Positions 37,726 through 46,381 of a stretch of DNA of 64,000 nt are shown one piece after another (the stretch's first letter is position 1; each line of letters begins with the position of its first letter). Origin of the DNA: Echinicola soli (GTDB taxonomy: Bacteria; Bacteroidota; Bacteroidia; Cytophagales; Cyclobacteriaceae); contig NZ_CP041253.1 of the NCBI RefSeq assembly GCF_006575665.1, positions 1,493,501 to 1,557,500 of the forward strand. Direction: 5' to 3'. Position numbers and translations under genes: made by a program. The notes under the pieces were generated by a model. That model was not told where the DNA came from. It searched no databases and saw only the letters and a list, made by a program, of their open reading frames with translations.

Positions 37726-39333
37726 ATGATGCTCATGGAAACAATAGCCCTAATCGACCTATCCATAATCGTCCTCTACATTATTTTAATGGTAGTGGTG
37801 GGACTCTGGTTTGGCCGGAGAAATAATGACACCACCTCAGGATACTTCTTGGCGGGGAAATCACTCACTTGGGGAGTCATCGGCGCGTCTCTTTTTGCCT
37901 CCAATATTTCTACCGTTCATTTGGTAGGATTGGCCGAATCAGGTTTTATAGATGGTATCGTATGGGGAAATTTCGAATGGTTCTCCGCTTTTGAGCTGAT
38001 CATACTTGCCTATGTTTTCGTGCCTTTTTTCTTACGCAGCCAAGTGGCCACCCTCCCGGAATTTCTCGAAAAACGCTACGATAGCCGATCGCGCGTCATC
38101 CTCGCTGTCTTCAGCATCCTGGCAGCACTGTTTATGCATATCGGGGTAAGCTTTTATGCAGGTGCGGTCGTCTTTGAAAAGATATTTGGGATGGACATCA
38201 TGGTCTCCATCCTGATCATCGCCGCCGCCACAGGCATATACACCATCATTGGCGGGCTGACTTCTGTAGTAGTCACCGAAACGGTACAAACCGTTATCTT
38301 GATCTTGGGGTCTTTGATGATTACTGTTTTGGCCATCTGGAAGCTTCCTGAAGTAGGAATAGAGTCTTACGAAGCACTGAAGGAAGCAGTGGATCCGGAC
38401 CGGTTTAAAGCCGTAAGCTTTAGCAGCGAACAAAAGGGGTTCACGTTTATGGACATGATGCTGGGCCATTTTGTGCTGGGGATTTGGTATTGGTGTACCG
38501 ACCAGACCATCGTCCAACGTATCTTGGGTGCCAAATCCGAAAGAGAAGCTAAGCTGGGAGCAATCTTTGCTGGTTTTTTAAAGATACTTCCTGTCTTCAT
38601 CATGGTTGTTCCCGGGATTTTGGCCTTTGCGCTCTTCCGTGACCAAATAGGTGATGAAACGAAAAGTGTCCTGCCGATAATGATCATCAATCTTTTGCCC
38701 GTTGGGCTAAAAGGACTGATGATAGCCGCACTGCTGGCGGCCGTCATGAGCAGTGTAGCGGCTGCACTGAACAGTTGCTCTACGTTGGTCGTATTTGATG
38801 TTTTTCAAAAGCTGGCCCCAGGATTATCAGACCGACAGCGTGTACGAATAGGTAAATTAACTGGTTTAGTTGTATTGGTTCTAGCAGTACTCTGGTCTCC
38901 TTTTTTGGGAGATCTAGGTGGGATTTTCGAATTGATCAATCAGATGTTCAGCATTTTTGCACCCTCGATTGTGGCGGTATTCCTCTGGGGTGTGCTCTCA
39001 CCAAGAGGAACGGCCAATGCCGCATTCTGGACCTTGCTGGGAGGTAGTCTTTTTGCCGTGACGGTCTTTATCATCGAAAAATACATCCCCATTCATGGCA
39101 TCAGCAATTACGTTTCCAGTGCGGAAGGGCTAGGGATCAATTGGCTATGGCAAACTTTTGTGTTTTTCCTGATTTCCTCTGGCCTATACTGGTGCATCAG
39201 TATCTTGGACCAAACTGTACAGACTATTCCCAGTAATTTCTACCTGAAAACAAAAAGCCCTTCAAAACAGGTCAATCTGCTGACACTATTGCTAATAGTG
39301 ATTATGTTGGTCATTTATTACCTGTTTTACTGA
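37726..39333 (+). CDS. Sodium:solute symporter (SSS family)
   Basis: Inner-membrane Na+-coupled transporter of about 535 residues with 13-14 helices. Family patterns: YFLAGKSLTWGVIGASLFASNISTVHLVG near helix 2, IYTIIGGLTSVVVTETVQTVIL, and ALLAAVMSSVAAALNSCSTLVVFDVF. The substrate is probably a sugar or sugar acid: the gene lies 59 bases upstream of an L-fuconate dehydratase gene, suggesting L-fucose or related uptake. The start is uncertain: TTG 37660 and ATG 37675 give 16-21 extra hydrophilic residues; ATG 37726, 37729 and 37735 fit the family better. Confidence 0.88.
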   Translation: MMLMETIALIDLSIIVLYIILMVVVGLWFGRRNNDTTSGYFLAGKSLTWGVIGASLFASNISTVHLVGLAESGFIDGIVWGNFEWFSAFELIILAYVFVPFFLRSQVATLPEFLEKRYDSRSRVILAVFSILAALFMHIGVSFYAGAVVFEKIFGMDIMVSILIIAAATGIYTIIGGLTSVVVTETVQTVILILGSLMITVLAIWKLPEVGIESYEALKEAVDPDRFKAVSFSSEQKGFTFMDMMLGHFVLGIWYWCTDQTIVQRILGAKSEREAKLGAIFAGFLKILPVFIMVVPGILAFALFRDQIGDETKSVLPIMIINLLPVGLKGLMIAALLAAVMSSVAAALNSCSTLVVFDVFQKLAPGLSDRQRVRIGKLTGLVVLVLAVLWSPFLGDLGGIFELINQMFSIFAPSIVAVFLWGVLSPRGTANAAFWTLLGGSLFAVTVFIIEKYIPIHGISNYVSSAEGLGINWLWQTFVFFLISSGLYWCISILDQTVQTIPSNFYLKTKSPSKQVNLLTLLLIVIMLVIYYLFY

Positions 39334-39392
39334 TAAAAAGAAATGCAGCACAAACTTGATTTGAAATAATAGCCATAGAAAACCAAATATTG

Positions 39393-40628
39393 ATGAGTAA
39401 CTCAGTAGTGATCAAAAAGGTAATGGCGGACGATGTTCGCTTTCCACTTAAAAACGGGGCTGGATCAGATGCCATACACACCACGCCAACCTATGCCTAC
39501 GCGGTATGTAAGCTAATCACCGACAATGGCTACGAAGGAGTAGGCTTGGCCTTTACCTTAGGCGAGGGAAATAACCTGGTCAGTGATGCCATTGCGTATC
39601 TGGGCAAGCACGTGCAGGGCAAGGAAATCAACGAGCTTATGGCTGATTTTGGAAAAACCTATCGCACCATGATGGATGACCCTAACCTTCGGTGGCTCGG
39701 CCCACATAAGGGGGTGGTACACTTAGCATTGGCTGCTGTGGTAAACGCTTGCTATGATCTCTGGGCAAAGTCCCACGAAATACCATTATGGCAATTGCTG
39801 ATTGACCTACCTCCGGAAAAGCTGGTGAATACCTTGGATTTTTCTTACTGCGAGGATATTTTGACCCGCAATGAAGCCATTGCCATGCTCCAGTCCAAGA
39901 GCAGCGGAAAAGTTAGGCGAAAGAAAATCCTGGAGTTGGGCTACCCTGGCTATGACACGTCCATTGGCTGGTTCAATTACTCGGACGAGCAGGTCACTGA
40001 TAATATCCGGAGGGCCATGGACATGGGCTTTACTGCCATGAAATTAAAAGTGGGCAGTGCCATGGCCGAGCGGGACATCAGAAGAGCCAAATTGGTCAGG
40101 GAAATTGCCGGCGATGATGCTACGATCATGTTTGATGCCAATCAGCAATGGAACCTGCCACAGGCCATTGCGATTTGCAAAGAGTTACTTCCTCTCAATC
40201 CGTACTGGATAGAGGAGCCTACGCATCCAGATGACGTGGAAGCGCACGTTCGCCTTGCCCAAGAAGTTCCTGTGAAAATTGCCCTTGGGGAGCACGTACC
40301 CAATAAGGTCATTTTTAAGAATTTTCTTCAGTCGGGATGTGTGAGCTTTAATCAGGTAGATGCCGTTCGTGTCGGCGGGGTTTCGGAATTTATCATGATC
40401 AGCTTACTGTCAAAAAAATTCAATGTACCCGTGGTACCTCATGTGGGCGATATGGGGCAGATTCATCAGCATCTGGTACTGTTTAATCATATTACCATGG
40501 ATCATCCGGCCCTGCTGCTAGAGCACATTCCACATCTCAAGGATTATTTTGTCCATCCTGTAAACATCGTGGAAGGCCGTTATCAGACGCCACAGGCACC
40601 GGGTATGAGTACAGAGCTAAAGGGGTAA
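39393..40628 (+). CDS. L-fuconate dehydratase (enolase superfamily)
   Basis: Enolase-superfamily enzyme of 411 residues, closest in pattern to L-fuconate dehydratase (ENOSF1-like), which removes water from L-fuconate to give 2-keto-3-deoxy-L-fuconate. Visible elements: FTAMKLKVGS with the general-base lysine, metal ligands in MFDANQQW, WIEEPTHPDD and IALGEHV, and PHVGDMGQIHQHL with the catalytic histidine. The first ATG after a TTG is used (39393). With the upstream symporter it could form a two-gene fucose or fuconate uptake module; the remaining pathway genes are not in the window. Confidence 0.88.
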   Translation: MSNSVVIKKVMADDVRFPLKNGAGSDAIHTTPTYAYAVCKLITDNGYEGVGLAFTLGEGNNLVSDAIAYLGKHVQGKEINELMADFGKTYRTMMDDPNLRWLGPHKGVVHLALAAVVNACYDLWAKSHEIPLWQLLIDLPPEKLVNTLDFSYCEDILTRNEAIAMLQSKSSGKVRRKKILELGYPGYDTSIGWFNYSDEQVTDNIRRAMDMGFTAMKLKVGSAMAERDIRRAKLVREIAGDDATIMFDANQQWNLPQAIAICKELLPLNPYWIEEPTHPDDVEAHVRLAQEVPVKIALGEHVPNKVIFKNFLQSGCVSFNQVDAVRVGGVSEFIMISLLSKKFNVPVVPHVGDMGQIHQHLVLFNHITMDHPALLLEHIPHLKDYFVHPVNIVEGRYQTPQAPGMSTELKG

Positions 40629-40633
40629 ATAGG

Positions 40634-40951
40634 CTAAAAAACAAGGTAAAGCACACCGACAGTTCCCAATGCCAGGGCCACCAAGCTGGCGAGTCGGTGC
40701 TTGGCAAGTGCTGCTCCGATACAAATGGCAGCAAGTATGAAAAACAACGCCATAAACCATCCCATTTCTGCGTGGTAAGCCTGGCTGGAAACGTCGCCCT
40801 GATATGTGAAAAAGGAGACATCCCGGGGGACTTCAGAACTTATCAGCCACTCGGAGCAAAAATAAAGTGCCATTATCAATGTGATGGATGCCAGGGCTAA
40901 AAGTAATGGCACAAAGATATGCTGGTTTAGTCGGTCAATTTCCTTTTTCAT
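40634..40951 (-). CDS. Small membrane protein linked to PepSY gene
   Basis: A 105-residue protein with three likely membrane helices (about 11-32, 65-82, 86-104). No domain recognised. Its start overlaps the end of the PepSY-protein gene by four bases (ATGA), so it is translated as the last gene of the receptor/PepSY operon and may be an accessory of the iron-reduction or uptake step. Confidence 0.7.
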   Translation of the reverse strand: MKKEIDRLNQHIFVPLLLALASITLIMALYFCSEWLISSEVPRDVSFFTYQGDVSSQAYHAEMGWFMALFFILAAICIGAALAKHRLASLVALALGTVGVLYLVF

Positions 40952-42273
40952 GCCATAGAATCAGATGTGCCTGAAAACGGTCTTGATCCGACAAACCGCC
41001 TCCAAATCGCTTTAATGATCAAATACAGAAAAAACCCATAAATACCCGTCGTTACCAGCAAGGAAGGTACCGCTATGCCAAAATTGGTGCTAAGGATGGC
41101 CACCACGATGATAAACGCAGCCATTCCTCCTCCCCAACGTATCAGCAGAGGCCTCAGTGGTACGTAATCGGACCTCTGCGAACGTGCCTTCTTGGTACGT
41201 TCCAGGAAAATGATAAATCCACTCAGGGAAAGAAACGCAGAGCCCAGTGCCAGTACGCAGTAGAGAAGTTTTAGCGGCAATCCGCCAAAATCCCCAAAAT
41301 GGAAGGATTCCTGGACATAATAAAGCTTGTCCCCAAAACCCTGATCGCTGATATTGTATTTACGCTGGACACTAAAGTCCTTTTTGTCCAGAAAGAGCTT
41401 GTTGGACCTTCTTTCATAGGCTTGCCCTTGGACATTTCCGAGGACTTGGATAATGCCTTCACCGTTAGTGGTGGGACGGATATTCCAGACCTTTAGTGCT
41501 GGGAATTCCTTTCCAGTCGTTTCCAGTACTGCTTCATAATCCAATGCATAGTTGGCGTCTTGATCAGCAGTAAATACCTTCTCATTCCGTACAAAGCCAT
41601 TTGGCTGCTTCATGTCGAAGCCTTGCATCAGGTAAACCTGTAGTCCCAGCCAAGCACCGGTAATGGCTATGGCCAGATTAAAAGCGAGGGCACTGATACC
41701 GACGAATTTATGTAAATCTGCCTGGGTAATCCGTAGGTTTTTCTTTCGTATTTTACCAAAAGCCTGTTTCTTGGTAAATCTTCCGTAGATGAGCAGACCT
41801 GTAATGGTGGAAATAAGCAGGGCTATTCCAGCGAGGCCTACGAGCTGTCTTCCATACTGGGCTTCATAAAGTCTCACATGGATGTTTCTCAGAAAATAGC
41901 TGAAACTTTTAAAATAATTACGTTCTCCCAGCACTTCGCCCGAATAAGGATTCACAAAGACCTCCCAAACAGTGGGCTGTATGGGGTCAGGATCTTTAGG
42001 ACGAAGACGGATGTTCCAAGTGTCCAGATATTCCTTAGGAAGTTCTATCTCAAAGAGCTCGTGATTCGGATGCGTAGCCAGTACCGCTTCGACCGCAGTG
42101 GTGAGGGAAACCTGATCTGGCTGAGGTGTTACTTTGGTCAAAAGGGGATTCAGCAGCCTGTCCACTTCCGGCCGGAAAAGGGCAGCCGCACCCGTAATGC
42201 TGAGAAAGGCGATCACCACCCCAACATACAGGCCTATCCAATTGTGAATCTTCCAAAGTAACTTATTATCCAT
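40948..42273 (-). CDS. PepSY-associated membrane protein (PepSY_TM)
   Basis: Inner-membrane protein of 441 residues of the PepSY_TM family (PiuB-like), often encoded beside siderophore receptors and proposed to reduce ferric siderophores in the periplasm. Patterns: KLLWKIHNWIGLYVGVVIAFLSITGAAALFRPEVDRLL at the start, then FLRNIHVRLYEAQYGRQLVGLAGIALLISTITGLLIYG and a histidine in LHKFVGISALAFNLAIAITG. ATG 42273 matches the family N-terminus; a frame from 42366 runs through a repeat remnant. Lies between the TonB receptor and the small membrane protein gene. Confidence 0.88.
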   Translation of the reverse strand: MDNKLLWKIHNWIGLYVGVVIAFLSITGAAALFRPEVDRLLNPLLTKVTPQPDQVSLTTAVEAVLATHPNHELFEIELPKEYLDTWNIRLRPKDPDPIQPTVWEVFVNPYSGEVLGERNYFKSFSYFLRNIHVRLYEAQYGRQLVGLAGIALLISTITGLLIYGRFTKKQAFGKIRKKNLRITQADLHKFVGISALAFNLAIAITGAWLGLQVYLMQGFDMKQPNGFVRNEKVFTADQDANYALDYEAVLETTGKEFPALKVWNIRPTTNGEGIIQVLGNVQGQAYERRSNKLFLDKKDFSVQRKYNISDQGFGDKLYYVQESFHFGDFGGLPLKLLYCVLALGSAFLSLSGFIIFLERTKKARSQRSDYVPLRPLLIRWGGGMAAFIIVVAILSTNFGIAVPSLLVTTGIYGFFLYLIIKAIWRRFVGSRPFSGTSDSMA

Positions 42274-42288
42274 AAAACGAAATAAAAG

Positions 42289-42429
42289 AGGCTGTCTTAC
42301 ATATGCATCACTCACGCTGTTAGCAATAACAGAAGAGTTACTGTCATCGCCAACGGAGTAAAGCAATCCCGTTTATAGCGACAGATTCTGTCGTCTCACT
42401 GTCCTCAACGGGAGGATAAGACAGCCTCC
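42289..42429. repeat. Inverted GAGGCTGTCTTA pair flanking a REP fragment
   Basis: Within the 160-base gap between receptor and PepSY genes, GAGGCTGTCTTAC at about 42289-42301 is inverted as GATAAGACAGCCTC at about 42415-42428. Between them is a fragment of the GTCATTGCG-type repeat (ACTGTCATCGCCAACGGAG, AAGCAATCCCGT). It could attenuate read-through from the receptor to the PepSY gene. Confidence 0.5.
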
Positions 42430-42435
42430 AATGAG

Positions 42436-44895
42436 TTAAAACGTATAAGAAACGGTAGTCATGACATTGCGTGGTGCGCCAGGGAATGCCCTGATATAAT
42501 CGTATCCCCCTACCCAGTGGGTTTTATCAAAGATATTGTTAAAATTCATCTGGATCTGGAATTTATCAATCTTATAATAAACCGCAGCATTGATCAACTC
42601 GTAGGCGGGAAACGTAGGCGGCTCCTCTGTAGTGCCCAACGACCCAAATCGCTCTGTCACGAAGTTACCGCCAAGGCCGACTCCCAGCCCTTTCAGCTTA
42701 CCTTCATTGATGATGTACTTCGTCCATACATTGCCTGCATGTTTAGGCGCATTGGGCTTTTGGCGACCTTCGAGATTTTCATCATCACTTTCCTCAATCG
42801 TAGCTTGGTTATAGGCATAATTCACAATTACGCTCCAATTATCCGTAATGCTACCGACCAAGTCAAGCTCTATCCCTTTGGAAAGGTCTTTTCCGGTCTG
42901 CACCAGCAGGTCTGGATTTCCTGGGTCATTGGCATTGTAAAGGGCACCTTTTTCTGTGAGGTAATACAAGGCCATCGTCGCACTTAGCCGGCCTTCAAAC
43001 CAATCACTTTTAACTCCGACTTCCTTCAGCTCACTGGTCAGGGGATCAAAAGGCCCACCAGCTTCTGGATTGTTGATTAAAGTGGCCGTTTGAGGCTGGT
43101 ACCCTTGTACATACGTGCCATAAAGGTTGATATTGGGCGTAAGGGAATAGACCAATCCTACCCTAGGAATCAGCGCATTTTGGGTCACTTTCTCTTCACT
43201 GTCCGTCTTATAGTTCAATAGGTCAGTGTAATATTCTTGCCGAAGGCCTAGCAGCACCCTAAGTTTGCCAATTTTCATTTGCTCCTGCACATATATACCG
43301 TGTGAGTGAAGGCTGGATTGGGGAAAGCTCCTATTGCTGTAAATGTATTTACTGATGTCCCGCAGCTGGTTGCCATAAGGGTCGGTCAGATCGAAGTGCG
43401 GCACCACTGGAATGGGATTACCATCTGCGTCCAAGGCGTAGAGCGCCTTGTTTTCCGCCTTATAGGAATTGATAGATCCTGTTCGGTCTGCGGTAAGGTA
43501 TCCTCTGGCCTGAAGCTGTGAACCACCTGGATGAAGGGTCTGCTGGAAGTAGTCATACCCCACGAGCAGTTTATGGTCCACATCGCCTGTGCTGAAATCA
43601 TAGTTAAAATAGTTGCTGAAGTTATTGTTGCTCCAGCTCCTCTCGCGGATGCCCATCCGCATTTCCACCTTTTCGATGTCCAGGCTTCCGTCACCGTTAT
43701 TGGCAAATTTATTGTTGCCACGGTGCTCTTGAAGGTCTTCGCTGTAATCTGAACGCATGAATACGGAATTAAAGCTCAATCCATCAGTAATTTGATGACG
43801 AAGGGAAATGGTCACATTGAGGCTTTCTTCCTTCAAATAGTCATTGACGGCATTGATGGATTTGCTGATGGGCACGGAGAAGAGATCTCCATTGCCAAAT
43901 ACCGCTTGGCCACGATCCAGCATTCCATCTGATTTCTGATAGACCACATCAAAGTTTAGCAAGGTCTTTTCCGATGGCAAAAAGGAGAACGATGGCGCCA
44001 CGACCAGGTTCTTCGCATATTGCAGGTCGCGGAAACTTCCTGAATTCTCATAGCCAAGGTTTAAGCGGTACAGAAGACTTTCGTCTTGGGTCATTGGTCC
44101 TGTAAAGTCGCCGAGCATGCGGAAGGTATTAAAGCTTCCCACGGTAGAGCTGATGGATTGGCGCTTTTCCTTTAATGGTTTTTTGGTTACCCTATTGATG
44201 GTTCCGCCTGCTGAAGCATTGCCGAATAGGGCTGAGGCAGGCCCTTTGATCACCTCCACCCGCTCGATGTGGGGGATTAATTGCTGCTTCCAGAAGCTGG
44301 TAAAAGCACGCATGCCATTGACCAGGTTTCCTGAAAGATCTTGGCCTTTTATCCGGTGTCCACGGATGGTAATGTCATTATAGAATGTAAACTGGTTCAC
44401 TCCACTGACGTTTTTGACCACATCGTTTACAGTGTACGCGCCCTGATCCAGCGCCAGTTCTTTGGTCACATAGCCAATGGACTGTGGGACATCCCTGAGC
44501 GGGGTAGAGGACTTCGTCCCAATAAACGAGTTGGTGTTTTTATAGCTGGTCTCCGCTCGACCGAGAATCTCCACTGTCTGTAGCTGAAGCTCATCTTCTA
44601 TAACCGTAATATCCAACGTAATCGTTTGCCCGTCTTTTATGAGCACCTGCTTTGAAGCCGGCAAATAGGTAAAAGAGCTGAATTTAACGGTCTGCTCACC
44701 TGAGGGAACATTCTCCAAAAGGTACTCTCCATTCCTATCAGTAAGGATTCCTATTCCCGTCCCTTCGATGAGCACATTGACAAATTGCGCCCGCTCACCT
44801 TTTTGGTCAGTGACGGTTCCTGTTAGTTTCCCCGTTTGTGCTATGCCAAGGGTGCTTAAGCTTAGGAGAAACAGAAAAAGTAAACTGTTCTTCAT
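42436..44895 (-). CDS. TonB-dependent siderophore receptor
   Basis: Outer-membrane receptor of 819 residues for a ferric siderophore. Signal peptide about 1-19, a carboxypeptidase-regulatory-like domain (about 22-105, GKLTGTVTDQKGERAQFVNVLIEGTGIG), a plug domain (about 125-240, DVPQSIGYVTKELALDQGAYTVNDVVKNVSGVNQF...RIKGQDLSG...GPASALFGNASAGGTINRVTKKP), and a 22-strand barrel ending in aromatic TVSYTF. The plug pattern matches the FhuE/FoxA/FpvA-like siderophore clade. It is followed by PepSY and small membrane protein genes; an ECF sigma gene lies upstream in the same orientation. Confidence 0.93.
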   Translation of the reverse strand: MKNSLLFLFLLSLSTLGIAQTGKLTGTVTDQKGERAQFVNVLIEGTGIGILTDRNGEYLLENVPSGEQTVKFSSFTYLPASKQVLIKDGQTITLDITVIEDELQLQTVEILGRAETSYKNTNSFIGTKSSTPLRDVPQSIGYVTKELALDQGAYTVNDVVKNVSGVNQFTFYNDITIRGHRIKGQDLSGNLVNGMRAFTSFWKQQLIPHIERVEVIKGPASALFGNASAGGTINRVTKKPLKEKRQSISSTVGSFNTFRMLGDFTGPMTQDESLLYRLNLGYENSGSFRDLQYAKNLVVAPSFSFLPSEKTLLNFDVVYQKSDGMLDRGQAVFGNGDLFSVPISKSINAVNDYLKEESLNVTISLRHQITDGLSFNSVFMRSDYSEDLQEHRGNNKFANNGDGSLDIEKVEMRMGIRERSWSNNNFSNYFNYDFSTGDVDHKLLVGYDYFQQTLHPGGSQLQARGYLTADRTGSINSYKAENKALYALDADGNPIPVVPHFDLTDPYGNQLRDISKYIYSNRSFPQSSLHSHGIYVQEQMKIGKLRVLLGLRQEYYTDLLNYKTDSEEKVTQNALIPRVGLVYSLTPNINLYGTYVQGYQPQTATLINNPEAGGPFDPLTSELKEVGVKSDWFEGRLSATMALYYLTEKGALYNANDPGNPDLLVQTGKDLSKGIELDLVGSITDNWSVIVNYAYNQATIEESDDENLEGRQKPNAPKHAGNVWTKYIINEGKLKGLGVGLGGNFVTERFGSLGTTEEPPTFPAYELINAAVYYKIDKFQIQMNFNNIFDKTHWVGGYDYIRAFPGAPRNVMTTVSYTF

Positions 44896-44932
44896 GGTAT
44901 CAATTTTTATTTAGACTTATTATTAATAAACG

Positions 44933-44940
44933 CAAAAGTA
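44933..44940 (-). promoter_or_regulatory. -7 box of the siderophore receptor gene
   Basis: Minus-strand TACTTTTG fits TAnnTTTG exactly; the leader would be about 34 bases. No -33 TTG at the usual spacing, so an additional activator or sigma may be involved. No classic Fur box could be identified by eye. Confidence 0.5.
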
Positions 44941-45032
44941 AAAGTTATTTTGATATAAGACCACTCGATCACAAATTAAATTTATCGAAAGTGATGCCTA
45001 TTGGGAGGGGAAGGTTGAGGTATCAAGGTGTT

Positions 45033-45204
45033 AACCTGAGTTTCTATATGAATTCGATGTCAATCCGTCATCGGTAGGAAGTATAGCCTGTCCCGATAGC
45101 TCGGGAACGAAGCGATCTCGTTTTCAAAGGAAAGATTGCTTCACTCTGCTATCGCTGCGTTCGCAATGACGGATTGATGTCGATTTCATGGTCGAAATCA
45201 GGTT
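45033..45204. repeat. REP/MITE-type element with 39-base inverted ends
   Basis: A 172-base palindromic element. Left arm 45033-45071 and right arm 45166-45204 match in about 30 of 39 positions and both begin AACCTGA when read inward. Next come CCGTCAT and a central region with CCTGTCCCGA-TAGCTCGGGA and a GATTGCTTCACTC motif. Best-preserved copy of the family in the window. Confidence 0.75.
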
Positions 45205-45260
45205 ATTGGGGTTGGATATTTCGCTGAATACTGATGACTGATTACTGCCTACTCTATAGG

Positions 45261-45923
45261 TTACCATTCCTTCAGCCCCCAAAAAGAAGCCAGCAGGTAG
45301 ACCACAAAGAACTTGCGTAAGTGGGCAAGCCCACGATAGACCAACCTCCTCGCCGAGGAAACATGTGAAAATTCAAATACCTGTGCGATTTCCTGATAAC
45401 TGAGTCCTTCGAAATAAAAATAGTAAATAGCTTCTCTTTCACGGGAATCGAGCTGTTGGAGGGCGCCATTTAATCGCTCAAGCTGTTCGCGATCTATTTG
45501 ACGGTTGATATAAACGGTCTCATGGGACAGTTCGACCGGAAATTGTTTAAATTCAAACCCGTCTTCGTCTGAAAAATACTTATGATGCTTTTTTAAAGCC
45601 GCAACAATCCTTCTTTTGAAACTCTTGATAAGGTACGGTTTGATGGCATCAGTCTTGCCCAAATGGCTTCTTTTATGCCTGAGGTAAATAAAAAAATCCT
45701 GTAAAATATCCTTGACCAAGTCACGATCTGGGGTGAGCTGGCAGCCAAAGTTAAAAAGGATATTGGCATACTGCTTATATATCGTGATAAATGCCTCTTC
45801 ACTCCCTCTTCTGAATGCATCCCAAAGACGTCCTTCATCCATCCCCATAGCCGTATGATCAGCGCTGTGGTTACTGGTAGCAGCTGATTTGGGTGTTACG
45901 GGACTTTTATGGAGCAAGGACAT
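45261..45923 (-). CDS. ECF-type RNA polymerase sigma-70 factor
   Basis: Extracytoplasmic-function sigma factor of 220 residues. Region 2 is at about 35-105 (LWDAFRRGSEEAFITIYKQYANILFNFGCQLTPDRDLVKDILQDFFIYL) and region 4 at about 145-205 (LNGALQQLDSREREAIYYFYFEGLSYQEIAQVFEFSHVSSARRLVYRGLAHLRKFF). It belongs to the Bacteroidota group usually paired with FecR anti-sigma factors and TonB receptors, but no FecR-like gene lies on either side; the nearest gene downstream is the siderophore receptor, about 370 bases away. N-terminal 25 residues are Ser/Thr-rich and unconserved. Confidence 0.9.
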   Translation of the reverse strand: MSLLHKSPVTPKSAATSNHSADHTAMGMDEGRLWDAFRRGSEEAFITIYKQYANILFNFGCQLTPDRDLVKDILQDFFIYLRHKRSHLGKTDAIKPYLIKSFKRRIVAALKKHHKYFSDEDGFEFKQFPVELSHETVYINRQIDREQLERLNGALQQLDSREREAIYYFYFEGLSYQEIAQVFEFSHVSSARRLVYRGLAHLRKFFVVYLLASFWGLKEW

Positions 45924-46073
45924 GGTGATAGGATTAAACGATCATCACCATAATTTTTGAATTAATCAGGTAAAGATCATCCTGCACATTCCTGTATGTC
46001 CTTGAAAAACACGAATTTTATTGAAGTGCTGAGAGCTTTAGGATCTTCAGAGCGTTGATGATGGGAGGATCGT

Positions 46074-46257
46074 GGGTCAAGTGAAAAAATTGGGGGATTA
46101 GGGTGGATTCCGATAGCACGCAGATGGCGCAGATTAATAAGATTTGCGCTGATTTTTCGATGCTGGAGCACGCATTCCTATTGCTAAATTAAAGGGGAAT
46201 ATGCTTACCATAGCCACCTGGAAATCTCTCATCCCCCGGAAATATTGCTTGGTCCAG
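46074..46257 (+). repeat. Compound palindromic repeat, copy C (beta-gamma)
   Basis: Beta module (GGATTCCGATAGCACGCAGA near 46107-46126) followed directly by gamma, ending in the family's right end (GGAAATATTGCTTGGTCC near 46238-46255). Lacks the alpha hairpin. The remainder of the 45924-46381 spacer holds nothing else except the terminator at 46329-46357. Confidence 0.65.
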
Positions 46258-46328
46258 GATCGTCTTTGGTGATAAGGGGATAATTGCAAGTTTTCTTGCC
46301 ATTAAGATCAGCTTGTAAATACAAAAGA

Positions 46329-46357
46329 AAAAGGCATCCGCCGTGACGGATGCCTTT
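46329..46357 (-). terminator. Intrinsic terminator of the large TonB receptor gene
   Basis: Stem AAAGGCATCCG / CGGATGCCTTT with a short CCGTGA-type loop and A/T tracts on both sides. Lies 25 bases past the receptor stop. Confidence 0.8.
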
Positions 46358-46381
46358 TGTATGGATTATTGGTTATTTGTA

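Noticed and set aside
38032..38517. 161-codon antisense frame over the symporter gene
   Set aside because: Shadow of the SSS transporter coding strand; sense protein is strongly conserved.
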